Shown here piece after piece: positions 11,657 to 19,591 of a stretch of 64,000 nt of DNA. Location of the stretch: assembly GCF_021432765.1 (NCBI RefSeq), contig NZ_CP058908.1:822001-886000 (forward strand), given 5' to 3'. Under the pieces are notes generated by a model, which was not told the origin of the DNA, ran no database searches, and saw only the letters and a list, made by a program, of their open reading frames with translations. The stretch's first letter is position 1; the number at the start of each line of letters is the position of its first letter. Position numbers and translations under genes: made by a program. Source of the DNA: Pseudomonas phenolilytica. GTDB taxonomy: Bacteria; Pseudomonadota; Gammaproteobacteria; Pseudomonadales; Pseudomonadaceae.

Positions 11657-12622
11657 TTACATCCAGCCGCGTTCCTTGTAGTAGCGCTCGGCACCTTCAT
11701 GCAGCGGCGCGCTCAGGCCGACCTTGATCATCTCCTCCGGCTTGAGGTCCTTGAACGCCGGGTGCAGGCGCTGGAAGCGCTCGATGTTGTCGAACACCGA
11801 CTTGACCAGCTGGTAGACCACTTCGGCATCGACCTTGGCCGTGGTCGAGAGCACGGCCTTGCCGCCGATGGACGGCGTCGGCGCATCGCTGCCCTTGTAG
11901 ATCCCGCCGGGGATCTCGGCCTTGGTGTAATAGCTCTTGGCGGCCAGCAGCTTGTCGATTTCCGGGCCGGTGATCGGTACCAGCACGGCGTCGACGGTGG
12001 TGGTGGCTTCCTGGATGGCGCCGTTGGGATGGCCGACGAAGTAGGTCATCGCGTCGATGTTGTTGTCGCCCAGCGCGCTGGCCTGCTCGGCCGGCTTCAG
12101 CTCGGCCGCCAGGGCGAACACCGACTTGTCCCAGCCCTTGACCTGCATGATCTCCTCGAGGGTGTCACGCTGGCCGGAGCCCGGGTTGCCGATGTTGACG
12201 CGCTTGCCCTTGAGGTCATCCAGGCCCTTGATGTTGGCATCGCGGCGCGCCAGCACGGTGAAGACCTCGCTCTGCAGCGAGAACACGGCGCGGATGTCAT
12301 CCATCTTGCCTTCCTTCTCGAAGGGCGCGACACCTTCCATCGCCTTGTACTGGTGGTCGGACTGCATGATGCCGAAGTTGAATTCGCCGGTCCGCAGGCC
12401 GTTGACGTTGGCCACGCCGCCGCCGCTGGCCGGCGCGTTGCACTTGATGTTCTCGGCGTTACGGTTGACGAAGCGGCAGATCGACTGCCCCGCCACGTAG
12501 TAGACGCCGGTCTGGCCGCCGGTGCCGATGGTGACGAATTTCTCCTGGGCCTGTGCTGTGCCACCCAGGCCGCTACCCGCCAACGCGACGGTAAAGATCC
12601 ATGCCAAGGATTTGCCTTTCAT
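11657..12622 (-). CDS. TAXI family TRAP transporter solute-binding protein
   Basis: This 321-aa periplasmic binding protein of the TAXI family delivers substrate to the TRAP permease encoded downstream. It has a signal peptide (residues 1-23, ending AQA before QEKFVTIGTGG). The family start of the mature protein, IGTGGxxGVYY, and the GKRVNIGNPGSGQRDT loop are both present. The start was set at MKGKSLAW, with AGGAG seven bases upstream, rather than 44 codons further up. TAXI substrates known elsewhere include glutamate, 2-oxoglutarate and other dicarboxylates, but the ligand here cannot be read from sequence. An A-rich motif overlaps the ribosome site. Confidence 0.92.
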   Translation of the reverse strand: MKGKSLAWIFTVALAGSGLGGTAQAQEKFVTIGTGGQTGVYYVAGQSICRFVNRNAENIKCNAPASGGGVANVNGLRTGEFNFGIMQSDHQYKAMEGVAPFEKEGKMDDIRAVFSLQSEVFTVLARRDANIKGLDDLKGKRVNIGNPGSGQRDTLEEIMQVKGWDKSVFALAAELKPAEQASALGDNNIDAMTYFVGHPNGAIQEATTTVDAVLVPITGPEIDKLLAAKSYYTKAEIPGGIYKGSDAPTPSIGGKAVLSTTAKVDAEVVYQLVKSVFDNIERFQRLHPAFKDLKPEEMIKVGLSAPLHEGAERYYKERGWM

Positions 12623-12980
12623 GGATGAACTCCTTTTGGTTGTTTTTGATGACCCGGCAGCCCTCTTGAGCCTGCCCGGAAGCCGGGAGTCTAGCAGGAC
12701 CGGTTCGACTGCGCGGCCGGTACGCCGGAACACGGGCGCGAGTCCGCCTTTCATGGACTGCGCCGCCGCGAAAGCGTTTCCGCGGCGGCATCAACAAGCC
12801 GCTAGCAGCAACGACGCAATGCTGGCACACTGCCATACAAGTGTCATGAAACTGGCATAGAGTCCGCCGCAGCCGTCACTGGCGGTCCATCACGAGATGC
12901 TGCCGATCCTCCGATCAGAGCCGCACCACCACCCGCCTCGCGAAATCGTCACTCTGTTCCCACGGAAGAGATTCGCCCAC
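12623..12980. other. Divergent intergenic region between TAXI and aer-like genes
   Basis: This 358-base gene-free spacer must hold the promoters for the TRAP-TAXI unit (minus) and the chemoreceptor (plus). Apart from the A-rich motif near 12640, I see only loosely related TGGCA/TGCCA half-sites around 12823-12859. No convincing sigma-70 or sigma-54 promoter, no terminator and no small reading frame with a ribosome site were found. Confidence 0.5.
12640..12647 (-). promoter_or_regulatory. Putative Hfq/Crc (CA) motif in the TAXI leader
   Basis: On the minus strand the leader reads AAAAACAACCAAAAGGAG directly into the Shine-Dalgarno sequence. AAAAACAA fits the Pseudomonas catabolite-activity consensus AAnAAnAA, and the stretch contains several ARN triplets of the type bound by Hfq with Crc. 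This predicts translational repression of the binding protein when preferred carbon sources are present. Confidence 0.5.
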
Positions 12981-14564
12981 ATGCGAACCAACCTGCCTGT
13001 CACCGGCCGTGAAGTCAGCGTCCGCGAAAACGCCAACATCCTCTCCACCACCAACCTCAAAGGCCAGATCACCTACGCCAACGCGGATTTCATCGAGATC
13101 TGCGGCTACAGCGAGGCCGAACTGCTCGGCCAGCCACACAACCTGATCCGCCACCCGGACATGCCGCCGGCCGCCTACGCGGACATGTGGAGCACGCTGC
13201 AGGCCGGCCGGCCATGGATGGGGCTGGTCAAGAACCGCTGCAAGAACGGCGATCACTACTGGATCGACGCCTACGCCATGCCGATCAGCCGTGACGGCAA
13301 GGTGGTCGAGTACCAGTCCGTGCGCACCAAGGCGCAGCCCGAACAGATTCGCGCCGCCGAGGCGCTTTACGCCCGCGCCGGCACGCCCGGCGGTCTGGCG
13401 CAAAGCCGTTGGCGGCCCGGCTTCCAGGCCCGCGTCGCACTGTGCGCCGGCCTCGGCAGCCTGTTCGGCGCAGGGGCGACGGCGCTGCTCGCCGGCCTGA
13501 CATGGCCGCTGGCCCTGCTCGCCGGCGCTGCCGGTGGGTTCGCCGCCGCGCTGCTCAGCCTGCTGGCGCTGGCGCCCCTGCGCACGCTGCGCAGCCAGGC
13601 GCGGCGCATCGGTTACAACCCGCTGAGCCAGCTGATCTACACCGGACGCAGCGATGAACTGGGCGAGATCGCCTTCGCCCTGCGCATGCTCGAAGCCGAG
13701 GCCGGCGCCGTGGTCGGCCGTATCGCCGACTCCAGCCGGCAGATCAGCGAACATGCCCACGAACTTGCCGACGCCCTGCAGGAAAGCACCGCCAGCGCGG
13801 CCTCCCAGCAACAGCAGACCGACCTCGTGGCGACCGCCATCGACCAGATGGTCGCCAGCGTGCGCGAGGTTGCCGCGAGCACCCAGCGCACGGCGCAGGC
13901 GGCGGCACTCGCCGATGACGATGCCGCCAATGGCCGTGGCATGGTCGGCGAGACCGGCAGCAGCATTGCTCGCCTGGCCGGCGAGATTCAGCGCGCCGCC
14001 GAGGTGATCCAGCTGCTCGAAGGCCACAGTCAGGACATCAGCCGAATGCTCGAAGTGATCCGCAGCATCGCCGAGCAGACCAACCTGCTGGCGCTCAACG
14101 CTGCCATCGAGGCGGCGCGCGCCGGCGAGCAGGGACGCGGCTTCGCGGTGGTGGCCGACGAAGTGCGCGGCCTGGCCTCGCGCACCGCCGAGGCCACCGC
14201 GGAGATCCAGGGCATTATCGGTACGCTGCAGGCCGGCTCGCGCGAGGCGGTAGAGGTCATGCAGCGCAGCCGCGAGCAGGCGCAGATCAGCGTCGACCGC
14301 GCCGAGCACGCCGAACGTTCGCTGCGCGACATCAACGATCAGGTCACCGACATCAGCGGCATGAGCACGCAGATCGCCGCCGCGGTCGACCAGCAGAGCG
14401 CCGCCGCCGCGCAGATCAACCAGAGCATCGTCAGCATCCGCGCCGGCGCCGAGCGTCACGCGGTGGCCGGGCTGCAGAGCCAGCAGAGCGCCGCCGGCGT
14501 CGCCGGCCTGGTGGTCGGCATGCAGCAGCTGGCGCAGCAGTTCTGGAGCCGCCGCCGCGCTTGA
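12981..14564 (+). CDS. aer: Aer-type PAS-domain methyl-accepting chemotaxis protein
   Basis: The 527-aa protein is a membrane-anchored energy or redox taxis receptor. Residues 10-110 form a PAS domain with the Aer hallmarks [22 protein letters not shown] and [15 protein letters not shown], a fold that binds FAD in Aer. Residues about 148-198 are a hydrophobic double-pass anchor, followed by a HAMP-like segment. The signalling hairpin tip [21 protein letters not shown] lies near 360-385. There is no periplasmic ligand domain and no CheR-binding pentapeptide at the C-terminus. The start [11 protein letters not shown] has GGAAGAG upstream; a start 28 codons earlier lacks one and would add a sequence foreign to the family. 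It would feed the CheA/CheW pathway. Confidence 0.9.
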   Translation: MRTNLPVTGREVSVRENANILSTTNLKGQITYANADFIEICGYSEAELLGQPHNLIRHPDMPPAAYADMWSTLQAGRPWMGLVKNRCKNGDHYWIDAYAMPISRDGKVVEYQSVRTKAQPEQIRAAEALYARAGTPGGLAQSRWRPGFQARVALCAGLGSLFGAGATALLAGLTWPLALLAGAAGGFAAALLSLLALAPLRTLRSQARRIGYNPLSQLIYTGRSDELGEIAFALRMLEAEAGAVVGRIADSSRQISEHAHELADALQESTASAASQQQQTDLVATAIDQMVASVREVAASTQRTAQAAALADDDAANGRGMVGETGSSIARLAGEIQRAAEVIQLLEGHSQDISRMLEVIRSIAEQTNLLALNAAIEAARAGEQGRGFAVVADEVRGLASRTAEATAEIQGIIGTLQAGSREAVEVMQRSREQAQISVDRAEHAERSLRDINDQVTDISGMSTQIAAAVDQQSAAAAQINQSIVSIRAGAERHAVAGLQSQQSAAGVAGLVVGMQQLAQQFWSRRRA

Positions 14565-14578
14565 AAGGCGTGTCTTGA

Positions 14579-15976
14579 CTAGGCCGCGCCGGGGAAGCGT
14601 ACCCGCACCAGCAGACCGCCGAGCCGGCCCTGATCCAGGCTGATCTCGGCGCGATGGGCACGCACGATCTCGCCGACGATGGCCAGCCCGAGGCCGGCGC
14701 CGTGCCCACCGGTATCGCGGCGGTAGAAGCGCGCAAACACCCGCTCGCGCTCGTCGGCGGGAATACCCGGGCCGTCGTCCTCCACCTCCAGCACGGCGCC
14801 GGCGAGCACCCGCAGCACCACATTGCCGCCCTCGACAGTGTGTGCCAGCGCGTTGTCCAGCAGGTTGCTCAGCAGCTCGCTGATCAGCGTCGGCTCGCCG
14901 TCGATCCATACCGGCGCCTCGGCCTCCAGCGCCAGGGCGACACCGCGCTTATGCGCCAGCGCCGCCAAGGCCAGCCCCAGCTCGCGGGCCAGTTGCGACA
15001 GGTCCAGGCGCTGCGCGCCCCCCTCGGCGATGGACTGCGCACCGCTCTCGATGCGCGCCAGCGAGAGCAGCTGGTTGGCCAGGTGGATGAGCTTGTCGGT
15101 GCTCTGCCCGGCGTCTTCCAGGGTGTTGCGCCAGACACTCGGCTGCGCCGCGCGCAGGCCCAGTTCGATGCGCGCCTTGAGCGCCGCCAGCGGCGTGCGC
15201 AGCTCGTGGGAGGCATCGGCGATGAAGCGCGCCTGGCGCTCGAACTGCCCGCGCAGGCGCTCGGTGAACTGATTGAGCGCGCCCACCAGCGGCTTCAACT
15301 CGCGTTGCACGTCGACCAGCGGCAACGGCCGCAGATCATCCGGGGCGCGCTCCTGCACCGCCTCGCTGAGCCGAGCCAGCGGGCGCAGCGCGGCGCTGAC
15401 CGCCAGCCACACCAGCAACAGCGCGGCCAGCGCCAGCAAGCCCAGGCGCCACAGCGTATCGTTCAACAGGCTGCGCGCCATGCGCTCGCGGGCGCCCAGG
15501 GTCTCGGCCACGCGAATTTCGGCGATGCCGTTCAGCTCAGGCTCGCTGACCGGCTGCAGCAGGCTGACCAGGCGCACGCCCTGGCCCTGGAACTCGCCGT
15601 CATAGAAGCGCGCCAGCGCCGGGTAGTCGTCGGTGCGACGGACCTCGGCGCCCGGCGCGGGCAGCTGTTCGTAGCCACTGACCAGACGCCCTTCGGTGTC
15701 CAGCACCTGGTAATAGATACGCCCCGCGCTGTCGTAGGCGAAGGTGTCCAGCGCGATGTACGGCACGTTGGCGCGCAGCCTACCGTCGTTGGCCACCAGC
15801 CCATCGGCGATGGCCCGGGCGGAGGCCAGCAGGGTGCGGTCGTAGGCGATGTCGGCGGCGGCGCGGCCGTTCCAGTAGGCACTCCAGGCCCCGTACAGCA
15901 GCAGCGGCGTGAGCAGGATGGTCAGCCGCAGCAGCAGCCGTGCACGCAGACTGCCGGCCGTCCCGCGCTCAGCCAT
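14579..15976 (-). CDS. tctE: Two-component sensor histidine kinase TctE
   Basis: The 465-aa membrane kinase probably senses external tricarboxylates and phosphorylates TctD. It has two transmembrane helices (about 13-30 and 175-196) flanking a periplasmic sensor of roughly 145 residues, then a HAMP-like linker. A HisKA motif ASHELRTPL carries the phosphoacceptor His257. The C-terminal ATPase domain shows NLLDNALAH (N box), DDGPGIP (G1) and GAGLGLAI (G2). Its start overlaps the tctD stop by eight bases, so the pair is cotranscribed and translationally coupled. Placement beside opdH-tctCBA on the opposite strand matches the known TctDE arrangement. Confidence 0.93.
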   Translation of the reverse strand: MAERGTAGSLRARLLLRLTILLTPLLLYGAWSAYWNGRAAADIAYDRTLLASARAIADGLVANDGRLRANVPYIALDTFAYDSAGRIYYQVLDTEGRLVSGYEQLPAPGAEVRRTDDYPALARFYDGEFQGQGVRLVSLLQPVSEPELNGIAEIRVAETLGARERMARSLLNDTLWRLGLLALAALLLVWLAVSAALRPLARLSEAVQERAPDDLRPLPLVDVQRELKPLVGALNQFTERLRGQFERQARFIADASHELRTPLAALKARIELGLRAAQPSVWRNTLEDAGQSTDKLIHLANQLLSLARIESGAQSIAEGGAQRLDLSQLARELGLALAALAHKRGVALALEAEAPVWIDGEPTLISELLSNLLDNALAHTVEGGNVVLRVLAGAVLEVEDDGPGIPADERERVFARFYRRDTGGHGAGLGLAIVGEIVRAHRAEISLDQGRLGGLLVRVRFPGAA

Positions 15977-16640
15977 CGAGCGCCTCGAGCATATAGCCCA
16001 GCCCGCGGAAGGTGACGATGCGTACCGGCCGTCCTTCGAGCTTCTTGCGCAGGCGATGGATGTATATCTCGATGGCATCGGCGCTGGCGTCCTCGTCGAG
16101 GCCGAACACCTGCGCGGCCAGCTGATCCTTGCTCATCACCCGGCCGGGACGGGCGATCAGCGCCTCCAGCACCGCCTGTTCGCGGGAAGTCAGGCTCAGC
16201 GGCTCGCCGGCGAGGCTGAACCGCCGCGCATCCAGATCGTGGACCAGCACGCCGCAGCGCTGCTGGCGCTCACCGCCGCCGACGCTGCGCCGCAGCAGCG
16301 CCTTGACCCGCGCCTCCAGCTCGGACAGCTCGAAGGGCTTGGCCAGGTAGTCGTCGGCACCGAGGTTGAGGCCGTGCACGCGGTCGCTGACCTCGCCACG
16401 CGCGGTGAGCATCAGCACCGGCAGGGTCTTGCCGCGCTCGCGCAGGCGCGCCAGCACGCCGAAGCCGTCCAGTCGCGGCAGGCCGACGTCGAGGATCGCC
16501 AGCGCATAGTCCTCGCTGGCCAGCGCCAGGTCGGCGGCGATGCCGTCGGCGAGCAGGTCCACCGTCCAGCCGGCGGCGCGCAGGGCCTGCGTCACGCTCT
16601 CGGCCAGCGGCGGGTGGTCCTCGACCAGGAGAATGCGCAT
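15969..16640 (-). CDS. tctD: Two-component response regulator TctD
   Basis: The 223-aa OmpR/PhoB-class regulator has a receiver domain at residues 1-115 with acidic pocket ED at 7-8, phosphoacceptor Asp51 and conserved Lys near 102 (LAKPFE). The winged-helix DNA-binding domain at 130-220 ends RIVTFRGLGYMLE. It is expected to bind the divergent tctD/opdH intergenic region and activate citrate or tricarboxylate uptake genes. The ATG is preceded by AGGGACAG. The upstream intergenic region to opdH is only 172 bases and should contain its operators, but I could not pick out a repeat with confidence. Confidence 0.94.
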   Translation of the reverse strand: MRILLVEDHPPLAESVTQALRAAGWTVDLLADGIAADLALASEDYALAILDVGLPRLDGFGVLARLRERGKTLPVLMLTARGEVSDRVHGLNLGADDYLAKPFELSELEARVKALLRRSVGGGERQQRCGVLVHDLDARRFSLAGEPLSLTSREQAVLEALIARPGRVMSKDQLAAQVFGLDEDASADAIEIYIHRLRKKLEGRPVRIVTFRGLGYMLEALDG

Positions 16641-16783
16641 TGCCTGTCCCTTCGTTCTGCCAACAGAGCGCCAGTGTAGCGGCAGAAATCAGCCCACGGC
16701 GCGCTGAAAGGCTGGCGAAAGCTTGACTGCCTAGGATCGCTCGCAGGTGGCTCGATCCACCTCCGCACGGCGCATGCGTCGTG

Positions 16784-16800
16784 ACAACAAAAACAACAAC
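16784..16800 (+). promoter_or_regulatory. Putative Hfq/Crc (CA) motif at the opdH ribosome site
   Basis: The sequence ACAACAAAAACAACAAC lies directly before the TGGAGA ribosome binding site of opdH. It contains five consecutive ARN triplets (AAC AAA AAC AAC AAC) and overlapping matches to AAnAAnAA, the Pseudomonas catabolite-activity motif recognised by Hfq with Crc. Binding there would block ribosome entry when preferred substrates are available. Confidence 0.7.
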
Positions 16801-16812
16801 TGGAGATACCCG

Positions 16813-18069
16813 ATGCTGACTGTCGTCAGACCCACACCTGCTCGTCTCGCCGTTGCCGTTGCCGTTGCCTCGCTGGCGCCGTTCGCCCAGGCCGCCTTCA
16901 TCGAGGACAGCAGCGCGACGCTGCAAACTCACAACATCTACCTGAACCGCGATTTCCGCGAAGGCGACGGCCAGTCCAAGCGCGCGGAATGGACCCAGGG
17001 CTTCATCCTCGACATGCGCTCCGGCTTCACCGAAGGCACCGTCGGCGTCGGCCTCGACGCCATGGGCATGCTCGGCGTCAAGCTCGACTCCGGCGGCGGG
17101 CGCGCCGGCACCGATCTGCTGCCGGTGCAGGACGACGGCGGCACCCCGGACGAATTCAGCCGCCTGGGCCTGACCGCCAAGGCGAAGATCGCCGAGACCG
17201 AACTGCGCTACGGCTCGCACATCCCGGAGCTGCCGATGGTCAAGGCCAGCGACAGCCGCACCCTGCCGCAGGTCTTCGAGGGCGCCACCGTCACCTCCAC
17301 CGATATCGACGGCCTGACCCTCACCGGCGGCCGCCTGGACAAGGTCATCGACCGCGCCTCGACCAACTCCCAGGACCTGCAGCTGAACAACAAGAACAGC
17401 CGCTTCGCCAGCGCCGCCGAGGCCGACCACCTGACCTACGCCGGCGCCGAGTACGCCTTCAACCAGAACCTCACCGGGCGCTACTACTACGGCGAGCTGG
17501 ATGACGTGTACCGCCAGCACTTCTTCGGCCTGCTGGCGAACAAGCCGCTGAGCGACAACTCCGCGCTGAGCGCCGACCTGCGCGTGATGCTCAGTGACGA
17601 CACCGGCGCGGCGAATGCCGGCAAGATCGATAACCAGGCCTGGAACGGCATGCTCGGCTACAGCCTGGGCGGCCACAAGCTCAGCCTCGGCTACCAGCAG
17701 ATGCGCGGCGACACCGGCTATGCCTACATCGATGGCGGCGACCCCTTCCTGGTCAACTTCGTGCAGATTAACGACTTCGCCAACGCCGACGAGCGCTCCT
17801 GGCAGGCCCGTTACGACTACAACTTCGCAGCCCTGGGCATCCCCGGGCTGACCTTCCTGACCCGCTACATCTCCGGCGACAACGCCGAATACTCCGGCGG
17901 CAGCAACGGCAGCGAGTGGGAGCGCGACTTCGAATTCAAGTACGTGGTGCAGAGCGGCCCGCTGAAGAACGTCGCGCTGCGCTGGCGCAACGCGATGTTC
18001 CGCTCCGATTTCGCCCGCGACGCCGACGAAAACCGCCTGATCGTCAGCTACAGCCTGCCGATCTGGTAA
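16813..18069 (+). CDS. opdH: OprD-family outer membrane porin OpdH (tricarboxylates)
   Basis: The 418-aa outer-membrane channel is of the OprD family. It starts MLTVVRPTPARL after a GGAGA ribosome site; a 22-codon upstream extension is unlikely because it would run through the regulatory A-rich tract. A signal peptide ends AQA near residue 27, followed by AFIEDSSATLQTHNIYLNRD, the classic OprD N-terminus. The chain ends in aromatic SYSLPIW, as expected for a beta-barrel C-terminal signature. Its position immediately before tctCBA and divergent from tctDE identifies it as the OpdH type, which admits cis-aconitate, citrate and related acids in P. aeruginosa. Confidence 0.92.
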   Translation: MLTVVRPTPARLAVAVAVASLAPFAQAAFIEDSSATLQTHNIYLNRDFREGDGQSKRAEWTQGFILDMRSGFTEGTVGVGLDAMGMLGVKLDSGGGRAGTDLLPVQDDGGTPDEFSRLGLTAKAKIAETELRYGSHIPELPMVKASDSRTLPQVFEGATVTSTDIDGLTLTGGRLDKVIDRASTNSQDLQLNNKNSRFASAAEADHLTYAGAEYAFNQNLTGRYYYGELDDVYRQHFFGLLANKPLSDNSALSADLRVMLSDDTGAANAGKIDNQAWNGMLGYSLGGHKLSLGYQQMRGDTGYAYIDGGDPFLVNFVQINDFANADERSWQARYDYNFAALGIPGLTFLTRYISGDNAEYSGGSNGSEWERDFEFKYVVQSGPLKNVALRWRNAMFRSDFARDADENRLIVSYSLPIW

Positions 18070-18073
18070 ACAG

Positions 18074-18085
18074 AACAAGAAGAGG
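18074..18085 (+). promoter_or_regulatory. Putative Hfq/Crc (CA) motif at the tctC ribosome site
   Basis: AACAAGAAGAGG forms four ARN triplets (AAC AAG AAG AGG) and matches AAnAAnAA at its 5' end. It overlaps the tctC Shine-Dalgarno sequence in the 24-base gap after opdH. Confidence 0.45.
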
Positions 18086-18093
18086 ATCTTTCG

Positions 18094-19068
18094 ATGAAAA
18101 CCCGACTCAGCCGTTTCGCCCTGCTGTCGTCCTGCCTGCTGCTGTCGAGCCAGCTGCTGGCCGAACCCAAACGCCCCGAGTGCATCGCCCCGGCCAAGCC
18201 CGGCGGCGGGTTCGACCTGACCTGCAAGCTGGCCCAGAGCGGCCTGAAGGACGCCGGCCTGCTCGAGGCGCCGATGCGCGTCACCTACATGCCCGGCGGC
18301 GTCGGCGCGGTGGCCTACAACGCCGTGGTCGCCCAGCGTGCGGCGGAAGCCGGCACCATCACCGCCTTCTCCAGCGGCTCGCTGCTCAACCTCGCCCAGG
18401 GCAAGTTCGGCCGCTACGACGAGAACGCCGTGCGCTGGCTGGCGGCGGTCGGCACCGACTACGGCGCCATCTCGGTGCGCGCCGATGCGCCGTACCAGAA
18501 CCTCGACGAGCTGATCGCCGCGGTGAAGAAGGACCCGGGCAGCGTGGTGTTCGGCGCCGGCGCCACCATCGGCGGGCAGGACTGGATGCAGACCGCGCTG
18601 ATCGCCCGCGCTGCCGGGGTCGATCCGAAGAAGCTGCGCTACGTCGCCTTCGAGGGCGGCGGCGAGACGCTGACCGCCATGCTCGGCGGCCATGTGCAGG
18701 TGACTTCCAGCGGCCTGGGCGAAGTCACCCCGCAGCTCGACGCCGGCAAGATCCGCATCCTCGCCGTGCTCGCCGACGAGCGCCTGCCGGGCAAGCTGGC
18801 CGACATCCCCACCGCCAAGGAGCAGGGCTACGACATCAGCTGGCCGGTGATCCGCGGCTTCTACATGGGCCCGGAAGTCTCCGACGAGGACTTCAACTGG
18901 TGGAAGACCCGGTTCGACAGCCTGCTGGCCGACGAGGACTTCGCCAGGTTGCGCGAGCAGCGTGACCTGTTCCCGTTGTCGATGACCGGCGATGAGCTCA
19001 AGGCCTTCGTCGACAAGCAGGTGCAGGACTACAAGGCCTTGGCCGGCGAGTTCGGTCTGCTCAAGTAA
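18094..19068 (+). CDS. tctC: Tripartite tricarboxylate transporter substrate-binding protein TctC
   Basis: The 324-aa periplasmic binding protein of the tripartite tricarboxylate transporter (Bug superfamily) captures citrate-like acids for TctAB. A signal peptide covers residues 1-22 (LLLSSQLLA). The mature protein begins EPKRPECIAPAKPGGGFDLTC, the usual TctC opening with its ligand-loop glycines, and carries an internal Cys pair (positions 29 and 41). The ATG follows AGAGGATC by six bases. It is 24 bases downstream of opdH on the same strand, so both are probably on one message. A 78-base hairpin-bearing gap separates it from tctB. Confidence 0.95.
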   Translation: MKTRLSRFALLSSCLLLSSQLLAEPKRPECIAPAKPGGGFDLTCKLAQSGLKDAGLLEAPMRVTYMPGGVGAVAYNAVVAQRAAEAGTITAFSSGSLLNLAQGKFGRYDENAVRWLAAVGTDYGAISVRADAPYQNLDELIAAVKKDPGSVVFGAGATIGGQDWMQTALIARAAGVDPKKLRYVAFEGGGETLTAMLGGHVQVTSSGLGEVTPQLDAGKIRILAVLADERLPGKLADIPTAKEQGYDISWPVIRGFYMGPEVSDEDFNWWKTRFDSLLADEDFARLREQRDLFPLSMTGDELKAFVDKQVQDYKALAGEFGLLK

Positions 19069-19104
19069 CGCGAACCGGCCCGCACCCGCGGGTCGCACGG
19101 CGGG

Positions 19105-19120
19105 CCCGGCAGCTGCCGGG
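19105..19120 (+). repeat. Perfect palindrome between tctC and tctB
   Basis: CCCGGCAGCTGCCGGG is a 16-base perfect palindrome 26 bases before the tctB start. No U-run follows, so it is not a terminator. It may stabilise the tctC 3' end or be a regulatory site. Confidence 0.5.
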
Positions 19121-19146
19121 TCGCCGACTCTCTGAGGTATCCCGTC

Positions 19147-19590
19147 ATGTACGTACGTGTCTTCGCCGCGCTGTGGCTGCTCGCCTGCGCCGGCCTCGCC
19201 CTGCTCGCCTGGGGCTTCGAGGCGCCCTTCGCCTACGACCCGGTCGGCCCGCGCGCCTACCCGCTGCTGCTGCTGTTGCTGATGGGCTGCGGCGCTCTAT
19301 GGCTGCTGCTCAAGCCGCACGGCGAGCCGACGCCGGCATTCGACCCTCCGGGCGCCGTGCGCGCGGTGCTCTGCGTGCTGGCGCTGCTGGCCTACGCGCT
19401 GCTGTTCGAAACCCTGGGTTTCGTCATCAGCACCGCGCTGACCGGTTTCGCCCTCGGCCTGCTGTTCAACGGTCGTCTGTGGTCCAGCCTGATCAGCGGC
19501 GCGCTGCTCGGCGTGCTGCTCTACGGGCTGTTCGATTACCTGCTGGACGTGCCGCTGCCGCTCGGCCTGCTGCGGTTGCTGGAGAGCTGA
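19147..19590 (+). CDS. tctB: Tripartite tricarboxylate transporter small membrane subunit TctB
   Basis: The 147-aa integral membrane protein has four predicted helices (about residues 5-22, 38-57, 73-96 and 105-135), the size and topology of TctB, the small permease subunit. It works with TctA to import the tricarboxylate delivered by TctC. The ATG is preceded by TGAGGTATCCC. The tctA start lies one base after its stop, so the two permease subunits are translationally linked. TctB sequences diverge strongly, so context carries much of the identification. Confidence 0.92.
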   Translation: MYVRVFAALWLLACAGLALLAWGFEAPFAYDPVGPRAYPLLLLLLMGCGALWLLLKPHGEPTPAFDPPGAVRAVLCVLALLAYALLFETLGFVISTALTGFALGLLFNGRLWSSLISGALLGVLLYGLFDYLLDVPLPLGLLRLLES

Positions 19591-19591
19591 T

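Noticed and set aside
12823..12859. Sigma-54 promoter or inverted-repeat operator before the chemoreceptor
   Set aside because: The GG and GC elements are not spaced by ten bases and the TGGCA/TGCCA repeats are imperfect.
16270..19098. 942-aa minus-strand open frame across tctD, opdH and tctC
   Set aside because: Shadow of high-GC genes on the other strand; low-complexity composition, no motif, and it overlaps three certain genes.
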